Assembly: GCF_002174305.1 (NCBI RefSeq)
Contig: NZ_MIJB01000005.1
Coordinates: forward strand, 84,505-148,504
Source: Aeromicrobium sp. PE09-221
GTDB taxonomy: Bacteria; Actinomycetota; Actinomycetes; Propionibacteriales; Nocardioidaceae
DNA length: 64,000 nucleotides
Reading direction: 5' to 3'
Shown one piece after another: positions 25,396-34,257 of this stretch (positions are counted from its first letter, which is position 1; each line of letters begins with the position of its first letter). The position numbers and the translations under genes are program-made. The notes beneath the pieces were generated by a model. The model saw nothing but the letters and a program-made list of their open reading frames with translations. It did no database searches and was not told the origin of the DNA.

Positions 25396-26536
25396 GCGGT
25401 GCTCGAGAGAGGATCGCCGAGCGGTGGTGAGTGAGTTCTCGGGCGGCGTTGACGCAGAGCGCCCCGATCTGAGCTCCCTGTCGCGCGTAGCCGACCACCA
25501 GACGGTTGGCATCCCGATCGAGGATCTGCACATCGTCGGCCGCATGAGCCCGACCGACGAAGCGAAGGCTGGCGCCGAACTGGTCGGACCAGAAGTACGG
25601 GACCGGTGAGAACGGCTCGTCGGATCCGAGAAGCACCGAAGCTGCGTGACGCCCCTGATCGACGGCGTTCTTCCAGTGCTCGACGCGAATCGACTCGTCG
25701 AAGAGCGGGTGGTACCAGCGCGTCACGTCGCCGGCGGCGACGATATCGGGGGCACTCGCTCGCAGCGTCCGATCGCAGAGCACACCATCGGCGATCCCCA
25801 ACCCGCTGCTGCGCAACCAGTCCACCTCGGGACGGGCACCGACAGCAGCTACCACCACGTCGGCCACGACGGCCGTTCCGTCGCCGAGCCACACGCGGTA
25901 GCGGCCGGCCACCGGTTCGACCTCGACCGCGAGCCGACCCGTGACGAGTTCGACCCCGTGGGTGCGGTGAAGATCGGCGAGCCACGAACCGACGTCATCG
26001 CCGAGGTCGCGGGCCAGGGGCACGGGAGCGACCTCGATGACGGTCGACCGCAGCCCCAGTTCCGTCACGGTCGCTGCGACCTCGAGCCCGATGAAGCCTC
26101 CCCCGATGACGGCGACGTGCTCGACGCTACCGAGCCTCTCTCGCAGCACGGCAGCGTCGTCCAACGTGCGCAAGAAGTGCACGTGTTCGTTGCCGGCGCT
26201 CAGGCGCCGGGGCGCGGCCCCCGTCGCGATGATCAGACCGTCGTAGGAGAGCGCACGGTCATCCTCGAGGATCACCACCCGCGCTTCGGTGTCGAGCGCG
26301 CGGGCGGGGGTGCCGAGCTCCAGCCGCACGCCGGCTTCCGCGTACCAGGCGGGGTCGCGCAGCGGCGAGGGCATGGGTTCGCCACGCAACGCTTCTTTGG
26401 ACAGCGGAGGGCGATCATACGGAAGATGGCGTTCCGCCCCGACCAGGACGATCTCGCCGGTGAAGGCCTCGCCGCGCAGCGCTTCGATGGCATGGACCGC
26501 GGCGAGCGAGCCGCCCACCACGACGATCCGCTCCAT
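25385..26536 (-). CDS. Ferredoxin reductase, FAD/NADH type (first copy)
   Basis: This 383-residue flavoprotein belongs to the rubredoxin/ferredoxin reductase group that serves ring-hydroxylating dioxygenases and P450s. The FAD motif is VVVGGSLAAVHAIEALR at the N terminus, with LPYDRPPLSKEAL near residue 38. The NADH Rossmann motif is VAVIGGGFIGLEVAATVTELG near residue 140, and the second FAD motif is DIVAAGDVTRWYHPLF, followed by a Reductase_C domain (PYFWSDQFGASLRFVG). A second, similar reductase is at 35426-36622. Island dyad b lies 84 bases upstream. Which ferredoxin it serves is not known. Confidence 0.9.
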   Translation of the reverse strand: MERIVVVGGSLAAVHAIEALRGEAFTGEIVLVGAERHLPYDRPPLSKEALRGEPMPSPLRDPAWYAEAGVRLELGTPARALDTEARVVILEDDRALSYDGLIIATGAAPRRLSAGNEHVHFLRTLDDAAVLRERLGSVEHVAVIGGGFIGLEVAATVTELGLRSTVIEVAPVPLARDLGDDVGSWLADLHRTHGVELVTGRLAVEVEPVAGRYRVWLGDGTAVVADVVVAAVGARPEVDWLRSSGLGIADGVLCDRTLRASAPDIVAAGDVTRWYHPLFDESIRVEHWKNAVDQGRHAASVLLGSDEPFSPVPYFWSDQFGASLRFVGRAHAADDVQILDRDANRLVVGYARQGAQIGALCVNAARELTHHRSAILSRAPLSA

Positions 26537-26619
26537 GGTGCGTCCTCCTGGTTTCGGCAGTATTTCCCCCAGAGTGACACTGCGCCATCGAGCGGCCTAC
26601 GCCCAGACCCCGTCCGCAA

Positions 26620-26639
26620 TGTCACCCGCTCGGGTGACA
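26620..26639. promoter_or_regulatory. Island dyad b: reductase / luxR promoter region
   Basis: TGTCACCCGCTCGGGTGACA is a perfect palindrome with eight-base arms and a four-base spacer. It lies in the 232-base divergent region between the ferredoxin reductase and the LuxR-type regulator, so it may mediate autoregulation as well. Confidence 0.65.
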
Positions 26640-26768
26640 CGAAAGGGGCTGTGTTCGGTCGCTCATCTCACTTAGGATGGCCGGCAACCCTCAGGCTCCC
26701 GCGTGAGGTCGAACACGTCTCCGCATGCTGCTCGGGCGCCCCGACGTCCGAACTCCAGGAGGATGTCC

Positions 26769-27821
26769 ATGTCCGTCGATCACCATCGCCATCTCTTCAC
26801 GAACGCCCTGCAGTCGGCGCTGACCCGCACCGAAGTCACCCGCGCCTACCTCGCACACGTGGGCGACGTCGTGCCCGCCGACGGCCTCGGCCTGTACGAA
26901 CTCCACCCCGAGCAAGGCGTCATCGACGTCCGCGCCACGGTCGGTGGGGAGCTTCTCGACGACTACGAGGACTACGGCCGCCAGGACGACCCGGTCCTGA
27001 GGTTCGTCACCGAACAACACCGACCCATCGATTCATCGCGCGTCTGCGCGCCCCATACGTGGAACGCCTGTGGTGCGCGCAACGCCCTCGCCCGCGAGAA
27101 CTTCGAGCATTCGATGGAGGCGCCGATCATCGTCTCGGGGGTGCTGTTCGGCACGATCAACTTCGCGCGACCCGGCGACTGTCCGCCGTTCAGCGAGACC
27201 GACCTCACCTCGGCCCGCTTCGTCAGCGAGCAGCTCAGCCTCGCGACGGAGCGGGCCGTGCGCTATGAGTTGACCGGCTACCGGGCGAGCGCCATCGAGC
27301 ACGCGCTCGACCGTCTTCCGCAGGCGGTGGTCGTGACCGACCTGGACGCTCAGTTCATCTTCTGCAACCGGTCCGCCCGCGATGAGTGGCAGATCGGTCC
27401 CGACGAGGCGGCGATCGGCAACGACTCGATCACCGGGTTCATCGAAGAGGCGATGACCGCTTTCCGCGCCGAGAACCGCCGCGTGGTGGCCCGCACCGTC
27501 CGCGACGCCAAGACCGGCCGACAGGCCGTGGTGAAGTCCTACCGCCTGTCAACGAAGGACCGCACCGCCGTGACCATGGTCTTCGGTACCGACGGGGGGA
27601 ATGAGCGTCTGCTCCCGGACTGGGGCGTCCTCACCCGCCGCGAACAGGAGATCGCTCAGCTGGTCAGTGAAGGGCTGACCACCAAGGAGATCGCCTCACG
27701 AGCCTTCATCAGCGAGAACACCGTCAAACAGCACCTCAAGCGCATCTTCGCGAAGACCGACGTCAGCAACAGGGCGGAATTGGTCCAGCTCATCTGGACG
27801 TCGCGGCAATCACTGGACTGA
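26769..27821 (+). CDS. GAF-type LuxR family transcriptional regulator
   Basis: This 350-residue regulator has a GAF-like sensor over about residues 20-165 (ENFEHSMEAPIIVSGVLFGTINFARPGDCPPFSETDLTSARFVSEQL is its recognisable end), a PAS-like segment at about residues 180-270 (ALDRLPQAVVVTDLDAQFIFCNRSARDEW), and a C-terminal LuxR helix-turn-helix (LTRREQEIAQLVSEGLTTKEIASRAFISENTVKQHLKRIFAKT). AGGAGG six bases before ATG 26769 decides the start. It is the only regulator in the island, and LuxR proteins bind short inverted repeats, so the repeated ACCC-N4-GGGT dyads are its likely sites. The inducer may bind the GAF domain. Confidence 0.88.
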   Translation: MSVDHHRHLFTNALQSALTRTEVTRAYLAHVGDVVPADGLGLYELHPEQGVIDVRATVGGELLDDYEDYGRQDDPVLRFVTEQHRPIDSSRVCAPHTWNACGARNALARENFEHSMEAPIIVSGVLFGTINFARPGDCPPFSETDLTSARFVSEQLSLATERAVRYELTGYRASAIEHALDRLPQAVVVTDLDAQFIFCNRSARDEWQIGPDEAAIGNDSITGFIEEAMTAFRAENRRVVARTVRDAKTGRQAVVKSYRLSTKDRTAVTMVFGTDGGNERLLPDWGVLTRREQEIAQLVSEGLTTKEIASRAFISENTVKQHLKRIFAKTDVSNRAELVQLIWTSRQSLD

Positions 27822-27826
27822 CGGAC

Positions 27827-29013
27827 TCACCCTCGCCGGACGCGGCCGACGAGGAGTCCCATGAGCGCTTGGATCACCGCGAGTCCGAGGACGACCGCCA
27901 CCACCACGACGCTGGAGGCGGTCGCCTGCTTCGCCCAGCCGACGAGCAGCAGCCCGATCGTGACGCCGGCGTAGCCGACGTTCTGCACCATCGACGACAG
28001 CGGTCCCGAATCCACCCCGACCGCCGATCTCAACGGGATCAGCGACAAGGCCACCACCATCGAGGCGCCGGCGCCGAATCCCGCCAGCCCCACCCAGACA
28101 AGCGCAGCGGACGGCCATATCCACAGGCCGAGGATCGCCACGAGCACGATGCCAGGCACGAGAGTGGTCGTCATCCGCTGATCGCCGCCGACGTTTACGA
28201 AGGGCGGCACCACCACGTTGGCCGCGATGCCGACGATGAGGAAGGTCCCCAGGTGGACGCCGGCGGCCCGTGCCGAGACCCCCAACCCCTGTTCGATCGT
28301 GGGCAGCCATCCGAGCGGCAGGTAGAAGATGCAGGACTGCACGCCGAAATAGGTCGCCAGCTGCCAGGCGAACGGAGATCTCCAGGGAGAGCCGAGCCGC
28401 GGCGGCACGGGCGCTGACCTGTGCTGACGGCCCGCTGCGGCGCGGCCAACGCGATGACCACCGGCACGACCCACACCCCGAGTGCCGTCTGCCACCCGCG
28501 GTCCATCGCCACCGGAACCGCCACCGCCGCCGCGACTGCGGCGACGGCGCTCTGCAAGGCGATGTAGTGCCCGGTCACGGCGGGGACCCGGGTCGGAAAA
28601 TCCCGGCGGGTGAGGACCGGCAGCAGGACATTGGCGATCGCGATGCCGCCACCGAGCACGGTGGTGCCCATGACGAGGGCCGCCACCGGCGCGCCCGGCA
28701 CCGGCAGCGAGCGCAGCGCGATGCCCAGGGCCGCGAGACCAAGCGCGATGATCACGGCGGTCTCCACGCCCAATCGTGCCGCGATTCGATGCCCGAAGGG
28801 GGAGACGAGAGCGAACGCCGCGATGGGAGCCGCCGTCACCACGCCCTGGACGGCCTCGGAGAGCGCGAGGTCGTCGGCGATCACCGGCAACACCGGCCCC
28901 ACGGCGGAGATCGAGGCTCGCAGGTTGGCCGCGAGGACGAGGATCGCGATGAAGGCAACGGCCGAGTACCCCAGGCGCCGCTGCCCCGTCGCTTCATCGT
29001 CCGCACCGAGCAT
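27827..29013 (-). pseudogene. MFS transporter, CynX/NimT-like, frameshifted
   Basis: Two overlapping frames together make one MFS transporter of about 395 residues. The N-terminal part starts MLGADDEATGQRRLGYSAVAFIAILVLAANLRASISAVGPVLPVI, typical of the CynX/NimT group, and continues to VVPVVIALAAPQRA. The C-terminal part resumes in another frame at SPFAWQLATYFGVQSCIFYLPLGWLPTIEQGLGVSARAAG. The break lies in about 28404-28450. Both halves remain well conserved, so decay is recent or the base call is wrong. As the last gene of the dioxygenase operon it could have carried the substrate or a product. Confidence 0.8.
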
Positions 29014-29050
29014 CGTCAGCGACCAGCGGTGCCCGGACGCCGGCGCCCGA

Positions 29051-29824
29051 TCATGGCCGTCGACCTCCGTCGGTGTTGATGACGGCGCCCGTCGTCAACC
29101 GTGCGGCGCGCCGGTCGGCGAGGTAGAGGTAGGCGCCGGCATGGTCCTCTGGGCACGCGGCCTCACCGAGCAGCGCGCCGGCCGCGATCCGCTCATCGCG
29201 ACCCGGCACGGTCGCTGCGGTCTCGCGCTGCTCCAGGGAGGCCAGACCACCGAATCGCGTGCCGGACGTGCCCCCTGGCGCGACGCCGTTGACGCGCACG
29301 TCAGGGGCCAGGTCCACCGCGAGATGGGCCACCGCTCCCCGCAGCGCCCATTTGGAGCTGCCGTAGAGCACGCCTCCGCCCACGGGATGGAACGCCGACT
29401 CCGACAGCGTCAGCGTCACCGATCCCCGAGTCCGCACGAGCGCCGGATAGGCGGCCCGCACCGCCTGGAGCGCACTCAGCACGTTCAACCGCCAGACCTC
29501 CTGCGCGGCGGCAGTGAGCTGTGCGGCGTCGAGGGAGCGCACCGAGACGTACTGGTCGAAGATGCCGACACAGCACGTGAGGTGGTCGAGTCCCGCCTCC
29601 CCCGCTGCCCGGGCAACGGCGTCATCGAGCAGGTCGGGGTCCGTCGCGTCCGCCACCATGACGTCGAGCCGCTCGTGATCTGGCAGCTCGGCCGCGTGAG
29701 CCGCCGAGCGCTCGACCACGGTGACCTGGGCGCCCGCGCCGAGGTACGCGAGTGCGGCGGCCCGGCCGATGCCAGAGCCGCCACCTGTTACGAGGACGCG
29801 CTGCCGGTCGAGGGCCCCGCTCAC
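29051..29824 (-). CDS. SDR family cis-dihydrodiol dehydrogenase
   Basis: This is a 257-residue short-chain dehydrogenase. It has the cofactor motif TGGGSGIGRA, the catalytic Ser in LTLSESAFHPVGGG and the catalytic YGSSK near residue 155. The stretch from HPVGGGVLYGSSK to VRVNGVAPGGTSGTRFGG and TGAVINTDGG follows BphB-type cis-2,3-dihydrodiol dehydrogenases closely. It would rearomatise the cis-diol made by the dioxygenase to a catechol, reducing NAD+. GTG overlaps the stop of the small upstream gene as GTGA, so translation is coupled. Confidence 0.88.
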   Translation of the reverse strand: MSGALDRQRVLVTGGGSGIGRAAALAYLGAGAQVTVVERSAAHAAELPDHERLDVMVADATDPDLLDDAVARAAGEAGLDHLTCCVGIFDQYVSVRSLDAAQLTAAAQEVWRLNVLSALQAVRAAYPALVRTRGSVTLTLSESAFHPVGGGVLYGSSKWALRGAVAHLAVDLAPDVRVNGVAPGGTSGTRFGGLASLEQRETAATVPGRDERIAAGALLGEAACPEDHAGAYLYLADRRAARLTTGAVINTDGGRRP

Positions 29825-30096
29825 TGACCCGGGTTCCGGGACAGCAACTCGGTGATGAGTTCAGGCTCCTGGAAGCTGAGGCAGTCGAGGGCGACCGCAT
29901 CGAGGAGAACGCGGCTCCCGCGACGCGGCGACCAGATATCGAGCCGCATCCCGTTGCGGGTCTCCACCTTGCGCACCACGACGTCGGTGAACTCGTTGGC
30001 GATGACGATCGGTCCGTCGTTACCGCCGTCGCTGGGGTACTCGGACACGTCGCCGATCTCGGGACGTTCGAACATCGGGTCGGGCTGAGAGGTCAT
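29821..30096 (-). CDS. Small conserved protein of the dioxygenase operon
   Basis: This is a 91-residue soluble protein starting MTSQPDPMFERPEIGDVSEYPSDGG, with the core IANEFTDVVVRKVETRNGMRLDIWSPRRGSRVLLDAVALDCL. It has no metal-binding motif. Similar short proteins occur beside actinobacterial ring-hydroxylating dioxygenases and are sometimes labelled dihydrodiol dehydrogenase, which is doubtful for so short a chain. It sits between the beta subunit and the SDR gene and overlaps the latter by four bases. The function is unknown. Confidence 0.7.
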   Translation of the reverse strand: MTSQPDPMFERPEIGDVSEYPSDGGNDGPIVIANEFTDVVVRKVETRNGMRLDIWSPRRGSRVLLDAVALDCLSFQEPELITELLSRNPGQ

Positions 30097-30112
30097 CGGG
30101 TCACCGTCCGGC

Positions 30113-30640
30113 TCAGATGAAGATGGACATGTTGTGGGCATTGATGAGGGACTGGTCGAAGGCCGCCCACCGTCGGGCGATCTCCCACCCGGCCGGCGTC
30201 GCAGCGCGGCGCACGGTGTCCTTGCGGAACAACGAGTAGAAGCTCGGCGTGGGTTCGTCACCCCGGCTGCGATAGATGAAGCAGTTCGACTGCACGAGGT
30301 ATTCGTTCTCCACGTCGCCGGGATCGACGACGACGTTGGTGACGAAGTGGCGGGTGCGCGAGGGCGGTTGTTCGGCCCAGGCGAAGTCCGTCTCGAGCCG
30401 CTGCACCCGCACTTCCAACGTCGCTTTGGTGTCGTCGAAGATCCGCGAGGTCGGCGCGAGCTCCCAGTCGGCGAGCGCCTCCCGGGTGACTCGGACCGGC
30501 ACCTCGTAACGGATGTCGGCGGCCAGGTACTCCAGCCAGTCGCGGAAGCGTCGCTCGTCGAGGGCGAGCGCTTCGCGATAAAGGAAGTCCTGCAGGCTCA
30601 TACGGGTCTCGAGGTCGACCTGTGTCGTCGTGGCGGACAC
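30113..30640 (-). CDS. Ring-hydroxylating dioxygenase beta subunit
   Basis: This is a 175-residue SnoaL/NTF2-fold beta subunit. Recognisable parts are MSLQDFLYREALALDERRFRDWLEYLAADIRYEVPVRVTRE and the C-terminal PTPSFYSLFRKDTVRRAATPAGWEIARRWAAFDQSLINAHNMSIFI. It gives structural support to the alpha3beta3 oxygenase and may tune substrate choice. The start is three bases after the alpha subunit stop. Confidence 0.92.
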   Translation of the reverse strand: MSATTTQVDLETRMSLQDFLYREALALDERRFRDWLEYLAADIRYEVPVRVTREALADWELAPTSRIFDDTKATLEVRVQRLETDFAWAEQPPSRTRHFVTNVVVDPGDVENEYLVQSNCFIYRSRGDEPTPSFYSLFRKDTVRRAATPAGWEIARRWAAFDQSLINAHNMSIFI

Positions 30641-30643
30641 GGC

Positions 30644-31960
30644 TCACACCTCCCCGACCAGGTAGTCGGCCCACCGGCTCCACAGGTTGCGGAAGTTGGT
30701 GTCGTTCACGTACGGCCGCACGACGTGGCCCGGCCCTGAGAAGTCCTTGTCGCGCTCGCTCTCCATCCCCATGATGTAGGGGAAGTCGACGTTCTTGACC
30801 ATCGTCGAGCCGGCAGCTCGGGTGACCTTCGTCCAGTTCTCGAAGTCGTCCTGCTCGAAGGTCCCCGCCTGTCCGAATGCCAAGGTGTACGCGCGGTACG
30901 CCTCGTCCTTGTACTCCTGCGAGGCGTCCTTGGGGACGAGGCACCAGGAGTACATCTCCATCCGTCCCGGACCGGCCGGGTGGTAGAGCCGCATCGTCAC
31001 GAACCGCACCCCGGGTTCGCCGGGGACGAGACTGAACGGCTGCATGAGGAACGAGAGGTTCGGGAAGACGGTGCCGACTGCGGTCCGCACCTGTGAGAAC
31101 ACCTCCACCTGCTCGGGCGTGAACGAGGCCCGCATCCGCTCTGCCAGGTCGTCGGGGAACCCGCCGAACGGCGGGAAGTTCGGGCTGTGCCCCAACCCGA
31201 TGCCGTGACCCAGGCCCGGGATGCTCGCCGCCCACCCCTGGCTGTGCGTGGAGCCCGAGGACGGGAAGTACCCGAGGTTGAAGCCCCACTGGTGCGCCAC
31301 CGGCGTGTGGTAGCCGTCGCCGGCGAAGTTCTCGGCGCAGATCTTCCAGTCGGTCTCCGCGACCCAGTGATCCGGCGGACCGTGCACCTCGCTGCCCTCG
31401 CCACCCTGCTTGAGGTAGAAGTCCAGATAGAACTGGAACCCTCCGAGGTACTCCTCCAGCGAGGGTGCGTCGGGGTCGAGGCAGCCGAACACGAGGCCGG
31501 CATACGAGTCCACGCGGACGTTGACCAGGCCCCAGTCCTTGCGCTTCAGCCGGCCCTCATAGCCCTCCTTCATGTACGGAACACCGATCAGCTCGCCGGA
31601 GTTCTTGTACGTCCAGCCGTGGTACGAGCAGCGGAAGTGCGAAGCGTTGCCCATCTCGGACTTGCAGAGCATGTTGCCGCGGTGGCGGCACATGTTGAGG
31701 TTGGCCGAGATGTCGCCGTGCTCGGTGCGCGCCACGATGATGTTGTTGTTCCCGATGTACCGGGTGACGTAGTCACCCGGCGCGGGGATCTCCGACTCGT
31801 GGGCCAGGAAACACCAGGCCCGTGAGAACAGTCGTTCCTGTTCGAGGTCGTAAATCTGCTGATCGTTGAAGGCGCGGGCCGGGAAACGACCCTCACTGAT
31901 GCCCTGGCGGATGCCCTGGAGCTCGTCGTCCAGGGAGCGGTCGACGCTGGAGGAGGTCAT
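30644..31960 (-). CDS. Ring-hydroxylating dioxygenase alpha subunit (Rieske)
   Basis: This 438-residue catalytic subunit carries a Rieske [2Fe-2S] cluster with CRHRGN near residue 90 and CSYHGW near residue 110. The mononuclear iron site is ENFAGDGYHTPVAH near residue 220, with the two histidines spaced as usual. A distant Asp should complete the facial triad. The N terminus RAFNDQQIYDLEQERLFSRAWCFLAHESEIP is typical of naphthalene/biphenyl-type enzymes and their actinobacterial PhdA/NidA relatives. It adds both atoms of O2 to an aromatic ring to give a cis-dihydrodiol. The exact ring substrate cannot be named. Confidence 0.94.
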   Translation of the reverse strand: MTSSSVDRSLDDELQGIRQGISEGRFPARAFNDQQIYDLEQERLFSRAWCFLAHESEIPAPGDYVTRYIGNNNIIVARTEHGDISANLNMCRHRGNMLCKSEMGNASHFRCSYHGWTYKNSGELIGVPYMKEGYEGRLKRKDWGLVNVRVDSYAGLVFGCLDPDAPSLEEYLGGFQFYLDFYLKQGGEGSEVHGPPDHWVAETDWKICAENFAGDGYHTPVAHQWGFNLGYFPSSGSTHSQGWAASIPGLGHGIGLGHSPNFPPFGGFPDDLAERMRASFTPEQVEVFSQVRTAVGTVFPNLSFLMQPFSLVPGEPGVRFVTMRLYHPAGPGRMEMYSWCLVPKDASQEYKDEAYRAYTLAFGQAGTFEQDDFENWTKVTRAAGSTMVKNVDFPYIMGMESERDKDFSGPGHVVRPYVNDTNFRNLWSRWADYLVGEV

Positions 31961-31966
31961 GGCAGG

Positions 31967-33010
31967 TCACACCTTCGACGCCTGACGGCCGGCACGGACA
32001 CCGAAGCGCTGCTCGATCTCCTGCTGGATCTGCTGGTACCGGTCCACGTGCTCGATGGAGGTGCGCACGTGCTCCTCGGGGACGAGGTCCTCGGTGTAGG
32101 GCGGACGGCACGTGCCGACGTTGATGTACCCGGCGTGGTTGACGCGGATCTTCTCCAGCGGCACGTTGTACTTCGCGAACTCCATGAAGTCCTGGCCCAC
32201 GAGGAATGGTTCGTGCGCCCAGCGCAAGCGCTCGGTCAGCCAGCGGGCATCGTCGAAGCGGCCCTGCTGCAGCGCGTCGCGCAGCTCGAGCACGGGGCCG
32301 GGACCCATGGCGGTCGTCGACGACCAGGCCATGCCCACGAGTTCCTCGCCGTACATCTCCCAGGCCGGGAACCAGTCGGTCTCGATCGGCATGAGCGGGA
32401 ACTTCGTGCCGGTGTGGGCCATGTCGTTGTGATAGCGGAAACCCACCGAGGCACCGCCGGCGTACTTGACCGCGACGACCTGGGGCAACTCGACGAGCGT
32501 CTTGTAGACCCGACGAGGGATGATGCCGCGGAATGCCGCCGTGTTGTCGTAGACGACGATGGCAAGCTCGGGCACCGCCTCGGCGACGTCGCGATAGAAG
32601 CGCTCCATGACGGGAGCGACCATCTCGCCCCACATCGGCCGGCCGAGGAGCGTGCCGGTGATGCCGAGATCGGCGAGGAACCGCATGCGCTCGACGGTGT
32701 CGCGGGTGTTGAGCGTGGTGGTGCCGATGAAGACCGGGAAGTCCGGGTCGACGTCGCGGACCGTCTCGGCCACGGTGCCGGCGAAGGCCTTCCACTCGTC
32801 CAGGGTCAGCGACGCCATCTCGCCGAGGGTGCCGTTCAGCGCGATCGCGTCCACTCCGTCGGCGATCAGCGCACGGATCATCCGCTCGCTCTCGGCCAGA
32901 TCGACGGTGTCGGTCGCGTCGACGCGCTCGGCACCCGGCAGGGCCGGAGTGGGCGGGTAGGCCATGACTCCGCGCATGTCACGACCGGTGACCTTGGGAA
33001 GCTTGCTCAT
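31967..33010 (-). CDS. Hydratase-aldolase of the NahE/PhdG type (DHDPS family)
   Basis: This is a 347-residue TIM-barrel aldolase. It shares the NahE/PhdG layout: DMRGVMAYPPTPALPG, then NGTLGEMASLTLDEWKAF, PVFIGTTTLNTRDTVERMRFLADLG and GTLLGRPMWGEM. The Schiff-base lysine is in VVAVKYAGGAS near residue 190 and the catalytic tyrosine in AIVVYDNTAAFRG near residue 160; the segment EFAKYNVPLEKIRVNHAGYINVGTCRPPY is also diagnostic. Known relatives split a benzylidenepyruvate-type ring-cleavage product into pyruvate and an aldehyde. This agrees with the dioxygenase and ring-cleavage genes beside it. It is not lysine-biosynthetic DapA. Confidence 0.88.
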   Translation of the reverse strand: MSKLPKVTGRDMRGVMAYPPTPALPGAERVDATDTVDLAESERMIRALIADGVDAIALNGTLGEMASLTLDEWKAFAGTVAETVRDVDPDFPVFIGTTTLNTRDTVERMRFLADLGITGTLLGRPMWGEMVAPVMERFYRDVAEAVPELAIVVYDNTAAFRGIIPRRVYKTLVELPQVVAVKYAGGASVGFRYHNDMAHTGTKFPLMPIETDWFPAWEMYGEELVGMAWSSTTAMGPGPVLELRDALQQGRFDDARWLTERLRWAHEPFLVGQDFMEFAKYNVPLEKIRVNHAGYINVGTCRPPYTEDLVPEEHVRTSIEHVDRYQQIQQEIEQRFGVRAGRQASKV

Positions 33011-33044
33011 AGGGTGCTCCTCGTTCCTTGATGTAGACGTTCGT

Positions 33045-33893
33045 TCAGAGCCGGGCCGCCGCGACGGCGGTCCCGGTCAGCCAGGCAGGCACCGGTTCGT
33101 ACACGAGGACCTCGAACGAGGTACCCGCGGCGCCGGCAGCCACCAGCCAGGTGCGGATCTCGTGGGCTCCGTTGCCGGCCTCGTCGATCTCGTGCTGGGT
33201 GTAGTCGGTGAGTCGTTCGGGATCGCCGGACTCGAGCCGGGCGATGAAGTCACGGTCGAAATCGGTGTTGATGTCACCGGATTCCGGCAGCCCGACCCAG
33301 TGGGACAGACCGCCGGTCGCCACCACCACGACCCGCTCGGCGACGCTTTGGGCCTCGACGGCCCGGCGGATCATCGCGCCGAAGTTGAAGCAGCGCCGCG
33401 GAGTCGGCCACGGCGGATTGACGCCGTTGACGATCACCGGCACCAGCGGGATGCGCGACTCGGGGTCGAAGTGCTTGAACGGGACACAGAAGTTCTCGTC
33501 GAAGTCCAGCCCGCCCTCGACGAGCGCCGGGTCGAACTCCGACTCCAGCGCGAAGCCGTAGAGATGCCGGCCGAGGTCCGCGTGCCCGGGGTACCGGTGT
33601 TGCTCGACGTTGAGGAACGACGCCATCTCCTGCGTGACCGGACCGAGGTAGTCGTCGCCGGTCGCGATGGCGAAGGCCGGCAGGTTGCCGAGGTGGAAAT
33701 TGGTGAAGTGCTCGACCGACACGGCGATGATCGCGTCGGGCGCCAGTTCCTCGATCTGGCGGCGCACCTGCGTGTAGGCATCCTCCACGGCCTTCTGCTG
33801 CGCGGGTTCGGCCCGTTCGGGCCATCCGGTGATGCCCGGCGAGTGCGAGGCAGCGAACGCCCCGACGATCTTCCCGGTGTTAGCCATTGTCAT
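33045..33893 (-). CDS. LigB-type extradiol dioxygenase, catalytic subunit
   Basis: This is a 282-residue class III extradiol dioxygenase. The iron-binding histidines are expected in FAASHSPGI near residue 15 and SVEHFTNFHLG near residue 60. The catalytic histidine is in VVVVATGGLSHWVGLP near residue 200, and the glutamate ligand is in GNGAHEIRTWL near residue 240. It cleaves a catechol ring next to the diol with O2. The ATG overlaps the stop of the LigA gene (ATGA), which makes the pair a LigAB enzyme as in protocatechuate 4,5-dioxygenase and CarBaBb. Confidence 0.9.
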   Translation of the reverse strand: MTMANTGKIVGAFAASHSPGITGWPERAEPAQQKAVEDAYTQVRRQIEELAPDAIIAVSVEHFTNFHLGNLPAFAIATGDDYLGPVTQEMASFLNVEQHRYPGHADLGRHLYGFALESEFDPALVEGGLDFDENFCVPFKHFDPESRIPLVPVIVNGVNPPWPTPRRCFNFGAMIRRAVEAQSVAERVVVVATGGLSHWVGLPESGDINTDFDRDFIARLESGDPERLTDYTQHEIDEAGNGAHEIRTWLVAAGAAGTSFEVLVYEPVPAWLTGTAVAAARL

Positions 33894-34138
33894 TTCTCCC
33901 CACGAATCCGCGCGTAGTATTCGGCACGATCGACTTCGAGCTGGATCGCGCAGAAATACAAGAGATAAGGATTGATGCCCTTTTCGTACATGGACTTGAA
34001 ATCAAGCTTCTGCAAGTGATCCCGGAACTCGTCCTCGATCCCGTATTCGTCGAGAACCTTGCCGGAATCACGCATATAACGGTCCTTGACGGAGGGATCC
34101 CGGCGAATGTCCCAGAGCAATTTATGAACGCTGTACAT
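33890..34138 (-). CDS. LigA-type small subunit of the extradiol dioxygenase
   Basis: This is an 82-residue LigA-domain protein starting MYSVHKLLWDIRRDPSVKDRYMRDSGKVLDEYGI, with the family-typical LDFKSMYEKGINPYLLYFCAIQLEVDRAEYYARIRG. LigA forms the lid over the LigB active site. The ATG at 34138 has AAGGAGAG upstream; a longer frame to 34201 lacks family sequence. The gene is visibly AT-richer than its neighbours. It is the first gene downstream of dyad c, so an internal promoter of the long operon probably starts here. Confidence 0.85.
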   Translation of the reverse strand: MYSVHKLLWDIRRDPSVKDRYMRDSGKVLDEYGIEDEFRDHLQKLDFKSMYEKGINPYLLYFCAIQLEVDRAEYYARIRGEK

Positions 34139-34227
34139 CGCTGTGCTCTCTCCTTGCCCGAGGTTTCCCCCGTCCCCATGCGGAATATCTCGCAATTTCA
34201 ATCTAGGACCGCCGGGGACGGGGGTCG

Positions 34228-34243
34228 TGACCCTTCCGGGTCA
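34228..34243. promoter_or_regulatory. Island dyad c: ligA promoter region
   Basis: TGACCC-TTCC-GGGTCA is a perfect dyad 90 bases upstream of the ligA start, in the only sizeable gap (34139-34257) of the long minus-strand operon. It suggests a regulated internal promoter for the lig-aldolase-dioxygenase part. Confidence 0.65.
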
Positions 34244-34257
34244 ATTCGCTCGAGCGC

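Noticed and set aside
31967..33010. Lysine-biosynthesis dihydrodipicolinate synthase (dapA)
   Set aside because: The sequence follows NahE/PhdG hydratase-aldolases and sits with ring-cleavage genes.
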